Shown piece by piece: positions 5,731 through 7,229 of a stretch of DNA of 7,229 nucleotides (positions are counted from its first letter, which is position 1; every line of letters begins with the position of its first letter). A program made the position numbers and the translations under genes. This DNA comes from Bacteroidaceae bacterium. Lineage in GTDB: Bacteria; Bacteroidota; Bacteroidia; Bacteroidales; Bacteroidaceae. The notes under the pieces are model-generated. The model ran no database searches, had not been told where the DNA came from, and saw only the letters and a list, made by a program, of their open reading frames with translations. The stretch spans positions 1 through 7,229 of the forward strand of contig JAFTTD010000153.1 of the NCBI GenBank assembly GCA_017466965.1, read 5' to 3'.

Positions 5731-7229
5731 TTACTTGACCAAAATCTTTGTAACCTTAACTGTTCCGTCGCTCATAACGTTCTTGACGATGTTGATGCCT
5801 TTCTGGAGGTTTGCAACCTTAACACCGTTCAATGTGTAAAGTTCACGACCTGTAACAGTAGTGAGAACACCATTGTTCTTTACGTCGCCGATAGATGTAG
5901 GAATCTCTTCAGACTCATAATAAAGCTGGAAGTTGTCAACCTTGAACCATCCCTGTCCGTCACGGCAGTTTTCTGCTCCGTCGTTACGGTCATATCCATT
6001 CACGTTGACAGCGTTTGTGCGGAAACCGAAATTGATGATTCCGTCTTCGCCAACACCAAATTCAACGCTCATAGGGCGGAGGAGTGATGTTGTTGCATCG
6101 CCTGGTTCACAAGTGTAATTTGCGTAAGTCAGGTGTTGAACGTCCAAATTCTCTCCAGCTACAGCGTCTATAGCTGCAGCAGCCTTTGCATCCTCAGGGA
6201 GATTGATTGCATGAGCCTCTTCCGAACCAAACATTTGAACATATCCGTTGGCGAACAAGCGCTGAGTAGTGAGGTTGTCGCCAGCCCAGTTGTGCTCAAC
6301 CATAACGTCTGCACTAAGGATGTATTTACCTGCAGGCATGCCTTCAATAGTCTGTGAAAGCTCTACGTCAGGTATTACAGCTGTCCATATACCCCAAAGT
6401 TTAGCTCCGTCAGTTGGTTGCTGAGTGACGATGTTGCCTGTTCCGTCATCTACGCTGATAGGATCACCGCTGTTGATTGCACACCAATTAGCAACACCGT
6501 TTGAAGAAATTTCAGCAGCAGTTGTGCAAGTGTTGCCGTTAAGAACGAGTGTCCATCCCTTTGGCGCGTTAGCTACACCGCCTGAGTCTCCACCAGGCTG
6601 ATTTGTCATGTCTTCGAAGCTTGGGTTCTCTATTACATTTACATAAACGCCTACAGCCACGCCTGACTTCTTGCATACCTGAAGAGCTGCATCAAGACCT
6701 TCGATGATGCTGTTGATTTCTGTTTCGTCAACCTCGCCGTCATCGTATGCGCCTTCTGCATCCATTATGGCGTCGCCATATTCGCCAGCGCCGGCATAAA
6801 GAGCATATTCGTCAAGATATTCATAGTGCTGCTGAATAGCTTCATACAATTTCAGGTATGCTTTTACTGATACTTCTGCAACAGCAAGCTGTTCCTTCAT
6901 GCCAAGAATAGCAGAAACGATGTCAGCTTCAGGGGTCTCAGCTGTAATTTCACCATATTCAGCAAGCTTAGCCTCAAGAGTTTCAAGGACAGAAGCTTGC
7001 ATCTGATAGTCACCACCACAATATTCAGTGCAGATGCCAATGTAGTGGTTTGCCACAGCTGCAGCATCTTCGCCGACATAGCCAATCTTCTTTATGCGGA
7101 AGTTGTCAACCTTGAACCATCCGTCACCGCCTGCTCCATTAGAACTTGTACGGAGGGCAGCGGTTATGTTGCCGTTTGTGCGCATACCGAATGTGAGAGT
7201 TCCGTCATATACGTATGCACGAACAGTCA
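5731..7229 (-). CDS. Secreted multidomain protein, probably carbohydrate-binding; 5' end outside window
   Basis: The frame is open to the window edge (498 residues seen). The Met at 7185 lies inside a conserved repeat and is not the start. Counting from that Met, residues 1-35 are the end of one beta-sandwich-like module (FGMRTN, then DGWFKVDNFRIKKI). Residues about 37-177 are helical and acidic, resembling spacer helices such as FIVAR-type regions. Residues about 180-425 are a second module opening with ENPSFED, with PKGWTL, AGKYILSADV, FGFRTN and QGWFKVDNFQLYYES. The ENPSFE opening and GWFKVDNF closing strand suggest a galactose-binding-like carbohydrate-binding module. The last 50 residues (GRELYTLNGVKVANLQKGINIVKN, ending VTKILVK) resemble C-terminal tails common on secreted Prevotella and other Bacteroidales proteins, some of them type IX secretion cargo. 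I see no catalytic domain in this part. It could be the tail of a glycoside hydrolase or a pure binding protein; the missing N-terminus would decide. Confidence 0.75.
   Translation of the reverse strand, partial: TVRAYVYDGTLTFGMRTNGNITAALRTSSNGAGGDGWFKVDNFRIKKIGYVGEDAAAVANHYIGICTEYCGGDYQMQASVLETLEAKLAEYGEITAETPEADIVSAILGMKEQLAVAEVSVKAYLKLYEAIQQHYEYLDEYALYAGAGEYGDAIMDAEGAYDDGEVDETEINSIIEGLDAALQVCKKSGVAVGVYVNVIENPSFEDMTNQPGGDSGGVANAPKGWTLVLNGNTCTTAAEISSNGVANWCAINSGDPISVDDGTGNIVTQQPTDGAKLWGIWTAVIPDVELSQTIEGMPAGKYILSADVMVEHNWAGDNLTTQRLFANGYVQMFGSEEAHAINLPEDAKAAAAIDAVAGENLDVQHLTYANYTCEPGDATTSLLRPMSVEFGVGEDGIINFGFRTNAVNVNGYDRNDGAENCRDGQGWFKVDNFQLYYESEEIPTSIGDVKNNGVLTTVTGRELYTLNGVKVANLQKGINIVKNVMSDGTVKVTKILVK
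5928..5952 (-). repeat. 25-bp direct repeat within the secreted-protein gene, copy at module end 2
   Basis: These 25 bases are identical to 7098-7122, in the same orientation and 1170 bp (390 codons) away. Both copies encode the GWFKVDNF strand that closes each sandwich-like module. They are most simply explained by duplication of the module within the gene. Confidence 0.85.
7098..7122 (-). repeat. 25-bp direct repeat within the secreted-protein gene, copy at module end 1
   Basis: This is the partner of the repeat at 5928-5952, identical over 25 bases and in the same reading frame. The flanking codons also encode similar residues (FGMRTN here, FGFRTN in the other copy), so the duplication extends beyond the exact match. 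Confidence 0.85.

Noticed and set aside
7183..7185. Apparent start codon of the secreted-protein gene
   Set aside because: The frame stays open to the window edge and the Met lies inside a conserved repeat motif (FGMRTN, compare FGFRTN in the second copy), so the real start is beyond the window.

Overview
The window looks like a chromosomal segment of a Bacteroidales bacterium, probably Prevotella- or Bacteroides-like. The evidence is an OprO/OprP-type porin, a long Pit transporter with a cytoplasmic tail, a secreted protein whose C-terminus resembles those common on Prevotella surface proteins, A-rich sequence before the start codons instead of strong Shine-Dalgarno sites, and a perfect Bacteroidetes -7 element (TAnnTTTG). 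All five genes lie on the minus strand, so transcription runs from high to low coordinates. The two edge genes are cut by the window.

Layout in transcription order: (1) 7229-5731 is the C-terminal part of a secreted, multidomain, probably carbohydrate-binding protein. It ends at a strong intrinsic terminator (5630-5672). (2) 5624-5567 is a compact control region: three TGTAACA units spaced exactly 11 bp, followed by a -7 element, which reads as a PHO-box-activated promoter. (3) 5489-3231 encodes a 752-residue Pit/PHO4-family phosphate transporter with a soluble helical C-terminal extension, closed by a terminator (3181-3215). (4) 3157-2965 holds a probable promoter and a leader with two inverted repeats. 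(5) 2964-1885 encodes an outer-membrane porin of the phosphate-selective O/P family. (6) 1827-1363 encodes guanine deaminase. (7) 1333-1 encodes an M20-family dipeptidase, missing only its last residues.

The biological theme is phosphate acquisition. The porin would let phosphate cross the outer membrane and the Pit protein would carry it across the inner membrane. The repeated box suggests that a PhoB-type regulator controls the Pit gene. The porin, guanine deaminase and dipeptidase genes are close enough (57 and 29 nt gaps) to be one transcript, adding purine and peptide salvage downstream. I found no mobile element, CRISPR array, tRNA or rRNA. Nothing here clearly amounts to a wholly new system. 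The most notable items are the PHO-box-like triplet and the Pit-regulator-like fusion.
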